A stretch of 64,000 nucleotides of DNA from Paractinoplanes bogorensis. GTDB lineage: Bacteria; Actinomycetota; Actinomycetes; Mycobacteriales; Micromonosporaceae. This document shows, piece after piece, positions 37,181 to 45,646 of the stretch. The position numbers and the translations under genes were made by a program. The notes under the pieces are model-generated. The model saw only the letters and a program-made list of their open reading frames with translations. It was not told where the DNA came from and ran no database searches. The stretch's first letter is position 1. Each line of letters starts with the position of its first letter. The stretch spans positions 372,001-436,000 of the forward strand of contig NZ_JAHKKG010000009.1 in the NCBI RefSeq assembly GCF_018829635.1. The letters run 5' to 3'.

Positions 37181-37831
37181 ATGCTGCCCTCCTCGCTGTT
37201 CTGGCAACGCAAGGACACCGCCGGCGCTGAGCACGTTCTGGCCGACTCGTCCGATGGGCTCTACGCCCGCGGCACGGCGCTGGCCGTCGACCCGATTCCC
37301 TACACCTGCCGCTATGAGCTGCGCACCGGTCCCGACTGGACCACGTCCTACTTCGACGTCGCGGCTGAGGGGGCCGGCTGGGCCCGCACGGTGCGGCTGG
37401 AACTCGCCGCCGGCCGTTGGCGGGTCACCACGGCCGAGCAGGGCAACCTCGACGCGGTGCTGGCGGCCGCGGGGCACGCCGGCGCGGGGCTCCCGGGCAC
37501 CGAGGATCCCGATCTGCTGTACGGCGCGTTCGACGTCGATCTGAGCGGCTCACCGCTGACCAACACCTTGCCCGTACGGCGTCTGGGCCTGCACCACCCC
37601 ACGACAGATGACACCGGTGTCGCCCATCGGCTCAACGTGGCCTGGGTGCTCCTGCCAAGCTTGGAGGTCGTGGCCGCGGATCAGATCTACACGGCTCTCG
37701 GCGAGGGCCGCGTACGGTTCGCCAACGAGACCTTCAGTGCCGACATCGCCATCGACGATGACGGCTTCGTGCTCGACTATCCGGGCCTGGCCCAGCGGGC
37801 TGGTCAGCCGCACCCGCAGCGGGCCGGTTGA
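37181..37831 (+). CDS. Putative glycolipid-binding protein
   Basis: 216 residues of the Glycolipid_bind (DUF1089) type: SSDGLYARGTALAVD near residue 23, YELRTGPDWTTSYFDV, then the late DQIYTALGEGRVRFANETF and DDDGFVLDYPGLA. The family is named for a distant lipid-binding fold; the biological role is not known. No signal peptide. ATG 37181. It lies alone after the IS982 remnant. The closing QRAGQPHPQRAG is probably not part of the fold. Confidence 0.82.
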   Translation: MLPSSLFWQRKDTAGAEHVLADSSDGLYARGTALAVDPIPYTCRYELRTGPDWTTSYFDVAAEGAGWARTVRLELAAGRWRVTTAEQGNLDAVLAAAGHAGAGLPGTEDPDLLYGAFDVDLSGSPLTNTLPVRRLGLHHPTTDDTGVAHRLNVAWVLLPSLEVVAADQIYTALGEGRVRFANETFSADIAIDDDGFVLDYPGLAQRAGQPHPQRAG

Positions 37832-37988
37832 GTGGCGCAGCGGCGTTCTGACGGCACTTCCCAGGGCACTGCCCTGGATGTCCACCCTGCCAGAACCGAC
37901 CACCCCGCGGGCGAGAACCGGCGAGGACCGGGGAGCGAGAGCCGCCGAGGACCGGGCACGCTTTCCGCCCGTACGGGAAAACGGGTTT

Positions 37989-38438
37989 TCAGCCGAGACC
38001 GGGCTGCGGCCGGTTCTCCCACTTGGTGGAAAGCGCGATCGCCGTGCGCGTCGAGGCGACACCGGGGGTGCGGTTGATGCGCACGATGAGCTGCTCGAGC
38101 TCGGCGATCGTGCCGACCCGGACGGTCAGCTGGTACGACTCCACGCCGGCCATGAAGTAGCAACTCTCCACCTCGGGCATGGCCCGCACGGCGGCCATCA
38201 CGTCGTCGGTGTCGGCGCCCGAGTCCTCGATGATGCCGATCAGCGCGGTCACGCCCAGGCCCAGCGCCTCGTGGTCGACCTCGGCCCGGTAGCCGCGGAT
38301 CGTTCCCGCCGCCTCGAGCTTGCCGACCCGCTCGTGCACGGCCGGCGCCGACAGCCCGACCTTGCGGGCGAGCTCGGCGTACGACGAGCGGGCATTCTCC
38401 CGTAGCAGCTCGATCAGCCGTAGGTCGATGGAGTCCAT
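37989..38438 (-). CDS. Lrp/AsnC-family transcriptional regulator
   Basis: 149 residues. The N-terminal HTH (SYAELARKVGLSAPAVHERVGKL) is followed by the RAM ligand-binding domain (YRAEVDHEALGLGVTALIGI to STRTAIAL). ATG 38438 (MDSIDLRLIELL) is the natural start. Family members sense amino acids and bind DNA as octamers. It is divergent from the BldC-type gene; 38439-38650 holds both promoters. There is no neighbouring amino-acid gene to name its target. Confidence 0.92.
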   Translation of the reverse strand: MDSIDLRLIELLRENARSSYAELARKVGLSAPAVHERVGKLEAAGTIRGYRAEVDHEALGLGVTALIGIIEDSGADTDDVMAAVRAMPEVESCYFMAGVESYQLTVRVGTIAELEQLIVRINRTPGVASTRTAIALSTKWENRPQPGLG

Positions 38439-38650
38439 GCTGATGACCCTAAACGGGTGGCAGATCGCCACTCACGCCCGGTAGCGACGAATCGGCGGCA
38501 GGATAACGATCACTGTCGCAATTAGGGCTTTTTCCGCATTCCAGGGACTCGGTTCCGGGGCAATGCTCTAATGGCTTTACGTCCCGATCGAGCACGCCGA
38601 CACTCACCGTGATCACGGCCGCTCCAACTGACCGACGCGAGGAGGGGGCT

Positions 38651-38926
38651 GTGGACACTGGAGATCGTCTGCTGACGCCAGGCGAGGTGGCCGCGCTGTT
38701 CCGCGTCGACCCGAAGACGGTCACGCGATGGGCCGCCGCCGGACGTATCGGCAGCATTCGCACGCCAGGTGGTCACCGCCGCTTCCGTGAATCCGAGGTC
38801 CGAGCGTTGCTGGAAGGCGACGGCGTGGTCGAGGAAATGCGTGAGGACGATGCCGCCAACCGCCCACGTAATTCCGGCCCGAGCAATCCGGGCCTGGGTT
38901 ACGGACCGCCCAACGGGTTGCGCTGA
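38651..38926 (+). CDS. bldC: BldC-family MerR-type developmental regulator
   Basis: 91 residues. The first 65 match Streptomyces BldC closely: LLTPGEVAALFRVDPKTVTRWA, then SIRTPGGHRRFRESEVRALL. BldC binds DNA head-to-tail and holds back or promotes development in sporulating actinobacteria. This copy has an extra 20-25 residue Gly/Pro/Asn tail. GTG 38651 has a strong GAGGAGG just upstream. The 3' end overlaps convergent ubiX by 28 bases. Confidence 0.9.
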   Translation: MDTGDRLLTPGEVAALFRVDPKTVTRWAAAGRIGSIRTPGGHRRFRESEVRALLEGDGVVEEMREDDAANRPRNSGPSNPGLGYGPPNGLR

Positions 38927-39537
38927 GCGTTCAGCTCGCCCTTCCAGCGGGTGAGGAGCGTGTGCTCCACACCGAGCGCGTCCAGCGCCTTGCCCGCGAT
39001 GAAGTCGATGAGTTGCTGCGCTGTCGCCTGCGCCCCGGAGCCGTAGAAGCCCGGGCTTGCAGGCAGAACGACCGCTCCGGCGTCGTGCAGGGCGATCAGG
39101 TGCTCCAGGTGACTGCGAGTGACCGGCGTTTCCCGCGGCACGATGACTGTGCGTCGACGCTCTTTGAGGTTGACCTCGGCCGCGCGCTGGAGCAGATCTT
39201 TGGACAGCCCGATCGCTATGCCGGCGCACGCAGCCGTGCTGGCGGGCACCACGATCATGCCCTTCGCCGGGTATGACCCACTGCTGGGACCGGCGGCCAG
39301 ATCGGCCGCCGGCCAGTAGGTCAGGTCGCCCAGATCGCGGCCCAGCCATGCGCCGACGTCGTCCTTCCAATGCGCATCCCGTACGGTCGCACCGGTCTCG
39401 TCGAGAATCGTCAGCCGGGCGGCTTTCGAGATGACGAGGTCGACGGCCTCACCGGCGTCCAGCAGTCCGCTGAGCACGGCACGGGCGTACGGCGTACCGG
39501 AAGCTCCTGAGACACCCACGACCCACGGTTCACGCAT
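38899..39537 (-). CDS. ubiX: UbiX-type flavin prenyltransferase
   Basis: 212 residues. It attaches dimethylallyl phosphate to FMN to make the prenyl-FMN cofactor of UbiD decarboxylases. Visible: VVGVSGASGTPYARAVL, the serine-rich phosphate region VPASTAACAGIAIGLS, and RRTVIVPRETPVTRSHLEHL. ATG 39537. Its partner UbiD is 2.6 kb upstream on the same strand, which fits a joint role in the decarboxylation step of the futalosine route. Confidence 0.92.
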   Translation of the reverse strand: MREPWVVGVSGASGTPYARAVLSGLLDAGEAVDLVISKAARLTILDETGATVRDAHWKDDVGAWLGRDLGDLTYWPAADLAAGPSSGSYPAKGMIVVPASTAACAGIAIGLSKDLLQRAAEVNLKERRRTVIVPRETPVTRSHLEHLIALHDAGAVVLPASPGFYGSGAQATAQQLIDFIAGKALDALGVEHTLLTRWKGELNAQRNPLGGP

Positions 39538-39553
39538 GCCTCAAGTGTGCAAC

Positions 39554-40714
39554 CTAGTCGCTCGGCACCTGAGCCGAAGTGGGAAAGGACTCCACGGTCG
39601 TCCGCTCGGCCTCGGTGAGCCGGCCCGACACCGCCATCCGCTTGAGGTCCGCGATCGGCACGTCGGGACTCGACCGGGCGACCAGATAACTGTCGTTGTC
39701 CGGAGCGACCTCGCACTCCGTCGCGGGTGTGTCCGGAGATTGGCCCCACGACCGGGATTCGATGACCGACCGGCACGTCGGCGTCCGCCCCAGTCGAGCC
39801 GTGAAGCCCGGGGTCATGCCGATGGCGATGCCACCGGGCGGCACCGGCGTATAGCCCGGCGGAGACGAGAGGGGCATGGGAAAGGCGTAGTCGACCACGT
39901 TCCCCGCCGAGTCCACGGTCGGTGAACTCCACCCGGCCGTCGTCATCTCGGTCTGATCCACCCGCGGATCGATGGTGAAGCCGGCACTGTCACGCGCCGG
40001 AACGAACACCGCCGTCGGCGAGCCTCCGCGACCGCCCTCCACGGCGACCAGCCGCAGGCCGGGTGGCACCCACGAGACGGCGTAGCTCTGCCGGGCCGGT
40101 CGGGCCTCGGACAGACGGAACGCCGTGGCCACTCGCACCATCTCCTTGCGGCTGAGTTCGCCGTACGACATCACGACGCCCAGCGCGCCGTCGGCGTACT
40201 CCCAGACGAGCAGGCGGTCGGCCCGGTTGCCCGCGGTCACCGTCGGCTTGGCGAAATACGCCTGACCGCCTCGAATCGGCTCGGCCGCGGCGACGGTGGC
40301 GGCATCCCAGAGGTCGGGTGGGGTGAAGCCGGGGCGGTAGAGGGCGAGCCGGCCGGCCGACTCGTAGACACTCGGCCGGGACGAGAGCGAGGCGCTGGAC
40401 GGCACGGCGCGGGCGATCCAGGTGGTCTGGTTGTTGACGCTGACCCAGTCCGGATCGCCGACGCGGAGGTCGCCGCTCAGATACCCCGAGAAGATCTGGT
40501 CGAACGGCTTCGCCCCGGGCGGGTAGGCGGGCAGCAGCACGTCGTCATGCCGGGTGAGGATCTGCGGCACCCCGATCGCGATGGCTACCGCCACCACGGC
40601 CGCGATCGCCCACCCGGCATTCCGGCGCCGCCGACGACGGCGGCCCGCCGACACGAAATCGTCGACGGAGTATCGGGCCGGAGGTGCGCCCTCCAGCAGG
40701 TCAGAAAGCTTCAT
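39554..40714 (-). CDS. Membrane-anchored protein encoded with SigE-type sigma factor (putative anti-sigma)
   Basis: 386 residues. The N-terminal cytoplasmic stretch (MKLSDLLEGAPPARYSVDDFVSAG) is followed by seven Arg and one membrane segment (about 34-51), then a long extracytoplasmic domain of about 330 residues without a domain I recognise. Its start overlaps the sigma-factor gene by 14 bases. The layout is that of an anti-sigma factor or sensor, but no zinc-binding anti-sigma motif (HxxxCxxC) is visible, so the role is inference. Confidence 0.7.
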   Translation of the reverse strand: MKLSDLLEGAPPARYSVDDFVSAGRRRRRRRNAGWAIAAVVAVAIAIGVPQILTRHDDVLLPAYPPGAKPFDQIFSGYLSGDLRVGDPDWVSVNNQTTWIARAVPSSASLSSRPSVYESAGRLALYRPGFTPPDLWDAATVAAAEPIRGGQAYFAKPTVTAGNRADRLLVWEYADGALGVVMSYGELSRKEMVRVATAFRLSEARPARQSYAVSWVPPGLRLVAVEGGRGGSPTAVFVPARDSAGFTIDPRVDQTEMTTAGWSSPTVDSAGNVVDYAFPMPLSSPPGYTPVPPGGIAIGMTPGFTARLGRTPTCRSVIESRSWGQSPDTPATECEVAPDNDSYLVARSSPDVPIADLKRMAVSGRLTEAERTTVESFPTSAQVPSD

Positions 40715-41258
40715 GACGGGCCTCCGTCCGCCGTCGATCGGCCGCGACGGGGCCGGAGACACGCTCGTCGAGACTGAGGTCGGCGCCGAGAATCCGGCGC
40801 AGCGTTTCGAGACCCCGCGACGTGTACGCCTTGACCGTGCCCTCGGGGCAGCGCAGCGCCGCCGCCGTCTGCGGCACGCTGAGTCCCTCGAGAAACCGCA
40901 GCACCAGCACGGCCCGGTGCTTGACCGGCACCTGCATCAGGGCGGCGCGCAACTGCACACGGTCGTCCACGTCCGGGATCACGTCGGGCGCCGGCATCTC
41001 GGGCATGGCGTGACTGTGTGACTGTTCGCGGCGCCACCACGGCCGGCGCGTCTCGTCGATCGCCGCGCGGACCACCGCCGTACGGGCGTAGGAACCGTGG
41101 TTCTCGACCCGGCCCCATTTCACATAGAGCCGGGCCAACGCGGACAACACCGCGTCTTCGGCCACCTGCCAGTCGCCGCATGTGAGGTAGGCGAGGCCGC
41201 GCAGCGACTCCATCTGCGCCCCGACGAACTCGCGGAACTCGGCCTCATGGTCGCTCAC
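40701..41258 (-). CDS. SigE-family ECF RNA polymerase sigma factor
   Basis: 185 residues. Region 2 (EFREFVGAQMESLRGLAYLTCGDWQVAED) and region 4 (LMQVPVKHRAVLVLRFLEGLSVPQTAAALRCPEGTVKAYTSRGL) are clear. This is the actinobacterial SigE-type ECF group (SigE70-like in many genomes). ATG 41258. The overlapping downstream gene encodes a membrane protein that probably controls it. Targets are unknown. Confidence 0.9.
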   Translation of the reverse strand: MSDHEAEFREFVGAQMESLRGLAYLTCGDWQVAEDAVLSALARLYVKWGRVENHGSYARTAVVRAAIDETRRPWWRREQSHSHAMPEMPAPDVIPDVDDRVQLRAALMQVPVKHRAVLVLRFLEGLSVPQTAAALRCPEGTVKAYTSRGLETLRRILGADLSLDERVSGPVAADRRRTEARHEAF

Positions 41259-41289
41259 GCCGGTTAGACGGACGCCGATGGCGAAACGG

Positions 41290-42186
41290 TTACAGCAGCA
41301 TCAGGTCGAGCAGGGCGAACAGGAACAGCGCGATGCCGACAAAGCCGTTGGCCGTGAAGAAGGCGCGGTTGACCTTGGACAGGTCGTTCGGCGTGACCAC
41401 GATGTGCTGGTAGACGAAGGCGGCCGCGGTCAGGAGCAGACCGATCCACCACAGCCAGCCGAGGCCGACGAGCTGGCCGAACCACACGAACAGCGCGAAC
41501 GTCACCACGTGGGTCGCGGTCGAGATGTGCAGCGCCGTGCGGACGCCGAACCGGGCCGGGGTCGAGTGCACGCCGATCCGGCGGTCGACGTCGACATCCT
41601 GGCAGGCGTAGATGATGTCGAACCCGCCGATCCAGAGGCCGACCGCGACGCCGAGCAGCCAGGCCGGGCCCGAACCGTCGAACGTGCCGGTCATCGCCAG
41701 CCAGGCACCGACCGGGGCCACCGCCTGGGCCAGTGCGAGCACGTAATGCGGGAAGTTGGTGAACCGCTTGGCGTACGGATAGATCACCAGCGGGATCACG
41801 GCCAGCGGCGACAGCACCAGGCAGAGCGGGTTGAGCAGCCCGGCCGCCACGAACAGGACGACCAGCGAGATCGCCGCGCCCGTCCACGCCGTCCGCAGGC
41901 TGACCGCGCCGGTGACGAGCTCGCGGTTCTGCGTCCGCGGGTTGAGGGCGTCGATCTTGCGGTCGAGGATGCGGTTGGCGGCCATGGCGAACGTGCGGCC
42001 GGACACCATCGCGACCGTCACCAGCAGCAGGTCGATCCAGTGGATGCCGGTGTCGAGGCGGTCGAGCGCGACCAGCGCCGACAGGTAGGCGAACGGCAGC
42101 GCGAACACCGAGTGCTCGATGGCGACCAGGCGCAGGAACGCCTTGACCTTGCCCGGTTTCTCGGGGACTTCGGCGATCGCCGTCAT
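41290..42186 (-). CDS. mqnP: UbiA-type prenyltransferase MqnP
   Basis: 298-residue integral membrane prenyltransferase with about nine membrane segments. The first aspartate-rich motif appears as NRILDRKIDALNPRT (N/DxxxD type), the second as YACQDVDVDRRIGVHS. In the futalosine route it transfers the polyprenyl chain to the naphthoate ring. Start ATG 42186 overlaps the UbiD stop by four bases, and UbiX is nearby, which supports MqnP over other UbiA family members. Confidence 0.9.
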   Translation of the reverse strand: MTAIAEVPEKPGKVKAFLRLVAIEHSVFALPFAYLSALVALDRLDTGIHWIDLLLVTVAMVSGRTFAMAANRILDRKIDALNPRTQNRELVTGAVSLRTAWTGAAISLVVLFVAAGLLNPLCLVLSPLAVIPLVIYPYAKRFTNFPHYVLALAQAVAPVGAWLAMTGTFDGSGPAWLLGVAVGLWIGGFDIIYACQDVDVDRRIGVHSTPARFGVRTALHISTATHVVTFALFVWFGQLVGLGWLWWIGLLLTAAAFVYQHIVVTPNDLSKVNRAFFTANGFVGIALFLFALLDLMLL

Positions 42187-43643
42187 ATGCCGTATTCCTT
42201 CCAGCGCTTGTCCACCAGGCTGGTCACCTCGGGGGACATCACCATCTCTTCGGGCCAGCCTCGTGAGTAGCCCTCCGACGGCAGCTTACGGGTGGCGTCG
42301 ATGCCCGCCTTACCGCCCCAGAACTGCTGGTAGGAGGCGTGGTCGAGGTGGTCGACCGGGCCCTCGGTGAGCAGCAGGTCGCGGCTGTAGTCGACGTTGC
42401 CGAGCGCGCGGAAGGCGACCTCGGCGTAGTCGTGGACGTTGCAGTCCTCGTCGACGATCACGATCAGCTTGGTGAACGCCATCGAGTGCGCGCCCCAGAT
42501 GGCGTTCATCACCTTCTGCGCGTGCTTCGGGTAGCGCTTCTTGATCGAGACGATCGCACAGTTGTGGAAGACGCCCGCCGACGGCAGGTCGTAGTCGACG
42601 ATGTCGGGGATCATCATCTTGAGCAGCGGCCGGAAGATGCGCTCGGTGGCCTTGCCGAGGCCGTGATCTTCCTGCGGCGGCTGCGACGTGATGATCGAGT
42701 GGTAGATCGGCTTCTTCCGCATGGTCATGCACTCGATGTGCAGCACCGGGAACGGCTCGACCGGCGTGTAGAAGCCGGTGTGGTCGCCGAACGGGCCCTC
42801 GGGCAGCCGCTCGCCGGGCTCGAGATAGCCCTCGAGGATGATCTGGGCCTCGGCCGGCACCTGGAGCGGCACGGTCAGGCAGTCGACCATCTCGACCCGC
42901 TCGCCGCGCAGGAAGCCCGCGAACAGGTATTCGTCGATGTCGGACGGCAGCGGCGCCGAAGCGGAGTAGCTGACCACCGGGTCGCAGCCGATCGCGATGG
43001 CCACCGGCAGGCGCTGGCCGAGCCGCTCGGCCACCGCGTGGTGGGCGGTCGAGTCCTTGTGGATCTGCCAGTGCATGCCCAGCGTGTTTTTCGAGTGCTG
43101 CTGCAGGCGGTAGAGCCCGAGGTTGCGCTTGCCGGTCTCGGGGTGCTTGGTGTGGGTGAGCCCGAAGTTATGGAAGATGCCGCCGTCGCCGGGCCAGACC
43201 TGCAGGCCGGGCAGCAGGCCGAGGTCGACCTCGTCGCCCTTGAGCACCACCTCTTGGCAGGGCGCCGTCTTGACCTTGCGCGGCGGCAGCGACTTGAGCT
43301 GCAGCACCTTGCCGATGCCCTCGCGGATGCCGGACCAGCCGACCGGCAGCTCCGGCTTGATCATCGAGCCGATGCGGTCGCCGACCTCGTCCAGCGTCTC
43401 GACCCCGAGCGCCATGGCCATGCGTTTCTCGGTGCCGAAGAGGTTGATCGCCAGCGGCATCGAGCCCCGGGTGGGCCGCTCGAACAGCAGCGCCGGGCCG
43501 CCCTCGCGGACCGTGCGGGTCACCACCTCGCTGATCTCGAGCGTCGGGTCGACCGGCACGGTGACCCGGCGCAGCTCACCGGCCGCCTCGAGGGCGTCGA
43601 GGAAGCTCTGCAGATCGGCATAGGGAAACCCACGGGACGCCAT
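42183..43643 (-). CDS. ubiD: UbiD-family menaquinone biosynthesis decarboxylase
   Basis: 486 residues. Prenyl-FMN-dependent decarboxylase acting after or around prenylation in the futalosine route (MqnL type). Typical stretches: KVKTAPCQEVV, DLGLLPGLQVWPGDGG, NLGLYRLQQHSKNTLGMHW, EGPFGDHTGFYTP, MRKKPIYHSII. ATG 43643 (MASRGFPYADLQSFLDAL) is the natural start. It overlaps mqnP by four bases. Cofactor supply would come from UbiX at 38899-39537. Confidence 0.93.
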   Translation of the reverse strand: MASRGFPYADLQSFLDALEAAGELRRVTVPVDPTLEISEVVTRTVREGGPALLFERPTRGSMPLAINLFGTEKRMAMALGVETLDEVGDRIGSMIKPELPVGWSGIREGIGKVLQLKSLPPRKVKTAPCQEVVLKGDEVDLGLLPGLQVWPGDGGIFHNFGLTHTKHPETGKRNLGLYRLQQHSKNTLGMHWQIHKDSTAHHAVAERLGQRLPVAIAIGCDPVVSYSASAPLPSDIDEYLFAGFLRGERVEMVDCLTVPLQVPAEAQIILEGYLEPGERLPEGPFGDHTGFYTPVEPFPVLHIECMTMRKKPIYHSIITSQPPQEDHGLGKATERIFRPLLKMMIPDIVDYDLPSAGVFHNCAIVSIKKRYPKHAQKVMNAIWGAHSMAFTKLIVIVDEDCNVHDYAEVAFRALGNVDYSRDLLLTEGPVDHLDHASYQQFWGGKAGIDATRKLPSEGYSRGWPEEMVMSPEVTSLVDKRWKEYGI

Positions 43644-43757
43644 GCCAGTAAGTCTCGCGCACGGGTCCGACAGTTCCGAGCCCGGGCGATCACCGTCACT
43701 CATCATGTCCGATTCGAGTTGGAGTGGGCGATTTCCCGACACTCAGGCGAGGTGCAG

Positions 43758-44636
43758 GTGAAGATCCGGAAAGCAGTGCTGTGGTGCGCCCTGGCCGCGC
43801 TGGTCACCGCAGGTCCGACGCCTAGCGAGGCGGCCGCCACGGCGACCGGGCTGCCCGCGTGCCCGAAAGCCGGGAAGTCCACTCGGCCCCCCACCGAGCG
43901 GGCCGGACGGGCGACCCCGGGAGCGTGCCGTGCCGCAGGTCACATCCTCGAATCCGGGGTGAGGCTGGCCCGGCGCGGCGAGGCCGGGTTCACCCCGAGC
44001 GGCTATCACCACCTGGGCGCCAACACCGGCGGCGAATGGGCCGGCGTCTCCGGGCGCATGTCGGTGGTGGACGGCTCGATCCGCCCCCGCTCGTACGACT
44101 TCGTAGCCGGCCGCTTCATGGTCAAGCGCAACATGGGCCGGGGCGACATCCGGTGGCTCGAGGCGGGCTGGGCCGAGACCGGCTGGGCCGGGCCGGGCCG
44201 CCAGCAGATCTACACGTTCAACACCAACACCAAGACCTGGCAGTTCTACGAGCAGTACGCGCTGAAGCCGGGCGACAAGGTCTGGCTCGACCTGCACGCC
44301 GATGCGGGTGGCTACTGGAGTGCCTGGCTCTGGTGGGGCAACCGGTGGAACCTGCTGACCGCCCAGCAGCTGCCGCTCGGCGCCACCGCGACCGTCGAGC
44401 AGTACGTCGAGGTGCACGTCGACGCGGGCAAGCCGGGCCTGATCGACGTGCCGCCGGTGATGGTCGACAACGTGCGGCTGCGCCCGGGCGGCGGCGGGGA
44501 CTCCCGCTTCTGGCGCGAGGACATCCCCACCCTGACCGGTTCGAACCCGGCCCAGCGCGAACTCAACGGCGGCTTCTGCCTGGACTGGCTGACCCGCTAT
44601 GACACCTGGACGGCGGGCGACTGCGGCAAGGGCTAA
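43758..44636 (+). CDS. Secreted Trp-rich protein of unknown function
   Basis: 292 residues. Signal peptide about 1-25 (KIRKAVLWCALAALVTAG to SEAAA), then an aromatic-rich beta-type domain with many Trp (KTWQFYEQYALKPGDKVWLD, YWSAWLWWGNRWN) and a C-terminal part that includes CLDWLTRYDTWTAGDC. I do not recognise the family; the Trp pattern suggests a carbohydrate-binding or jelly-roll fold, without proof. GTG 43758 has GAGG upstream. It points against the ccs operon, with a four-base 3' overlap with ccsB. Confidence 0.72.
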   Translation: MKIRKAVLWCALAALVTAGPTPSEAAATATGLPACPKAGKSTRPPTERAGRATPGACRAAGHILESGVRLARRGEAGFTPSGYHHLGANTGGEWAGVSGRMSVVDGSIRPRSYDFVAGRFMVKRNMGRGDIRWLEAGWAETGWAGPGRQQIYTFNTNTKTWQFYEQYALKPGDKVWLDLHADAGGYWSAWLWWGNRWNLLTAQQLPLGATATVEQYVEVHVDAGKPGLIDVPPVMVDNVRLRPGGGGDSRFWREDIPTLTGSNPAQRELNGGFCLDWLTRYDTWTAGDCGKG

Positions 44637-45646
44637 CCGGCGTTCGCGTACGAGTGCAGGCCCTCGAAGAACAGGTTGACGCCGAACAGGTTCATCAGCA
44701 TGGTCAGGAAGCCGAACAGGGCGATCCAGGTCGCCACCGTGCGCTTGACGCTGGGCGTGGCCCGCGCGTGCAGGTAACCGGCGTAGACGACCCAGGAGAT
44801 GAACGCCCACACCTCCTTGGGGTCCCAGCCCCAGTAGCGGCCCCACGACGCCTCGGCCCAGATCGGACCCGCGATCAGCGCGCCAAAGGTGAACAGCGGG
44901 AACGCGAAGGCGTGCAGCCGGAACGTCAGGCGCTCGAGCGAGACCGCCTCGGGCACGTGCTTGCCCAGCGTGTAGGGGAAGCGGCGCTTGCCTTCGTCGT
45001 AGCCGTTGCGGATGAGGAACATCGCGGCCGGCACGGCCCCGATCAGGAAGATGCCGGAGCCGATGATGATCGTCGACACGTGGATGATGAACCAGTAGGA
45101 GTGCAGCGCCGGCACCAGCGGGCCCACCGGGGTGTAGGCGATCATGCTGGCCGCGCCGATCATGACGACCAGGAACAGCGTGGCGAACAGGCCCAGGTGG
45201 CGTACGGCCGGACGGGCGAGCACGACGCCCAGCCACACCGCCGAGGCGATGAAGGTAGTCGACAGGATGTACTCGTACATGTTGCCCCACGGCATCCGGT
45301 CGGCCGCGACACCGCGCGTGACCAGGCCGCCGAGGTGCAGCAGCACGGCGAGGACGTTGATGCCGACCGCGATCTGGCCGACCAGCTCACCGCGGTTGCG
45401 CCGGGCGGCGGCAACGTAGTCCGCGGCCGCCACATCGGCGGCGGGCGCAACGTCATCAGCGGGCGGAACAACGTCATCAGCGACGGACGCCGGCGCTCCC
45501 GCGCCCACCAGCTGCTTAGCGGGGCGAACGGCGGCACGGCCGATCCGGCTGCGTTTGCCGAACGCGTACTCCCCCGCGTAGGCGACCATCGCGGCCAGAT
45601 ATGCCAGGACGGCCGCGGCCATCAGCTGGTTCGACAACTCCGCCAT
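44633..45646 (-). CDS. ccsB: Cytochrome c biogenesis protein CcsB/ResC (haem-handling)
   Basis: 337-residue polytopic membrane protein with the haem-binding tryptophan-rich motif WGRYWGWDPKEVW. Together with ResB it exports haem and joins it to apocytochrome c in system II. An Ala/Asp-rich insertion with VADDVVPPADDV-like repeats lies at about 50-82, after the first membrane segment. ATG 45646 overlaps the resB stop by one base (TGATG). Last gene of the operon. Confidence 0.93.
   Translation of the reverse strand: MAELSNQLMAAAVLAYLAAMVAYAGEYAFGKRSRIGRAAVRPAKQLVGAGAPASVADDVVPPADDVAPAADVAAADYVAAARRNRGELVGQIAVGINVLAVLLHLGGLVTRGVAADRMPWGNMYEYILSTTFIASAVWLGVVLARPAVRHLGLFATLFLVVMIGAASMIAYTPVGPLVPALHSYWFIIHVSTIIIGSGIFLIGAVPAAMFLIRNGYDEGKRRFPYTLGKHVPEAVSLERLTFRLHAFAFPLFTFGALIAGPIWAEASWGRYWGWDPKEVWAFISWVVYAGYLHARATPSVKRTVATWIALFGFLTMLMNLFGVNLFFEGLHSYANAG

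Noticed and set aside
37832-37988. Short GAGGACCGG/GAGAACCGG-like repeats
   Set aside because: Only two or three imperfect copies; too weak to call a repeat array.
43743-45290. Long minus-strand frame opposite the secreted protein and ccsB
   Set aside because: It is a GC-driven shadow of two well-supported genes, with no family resemblance.
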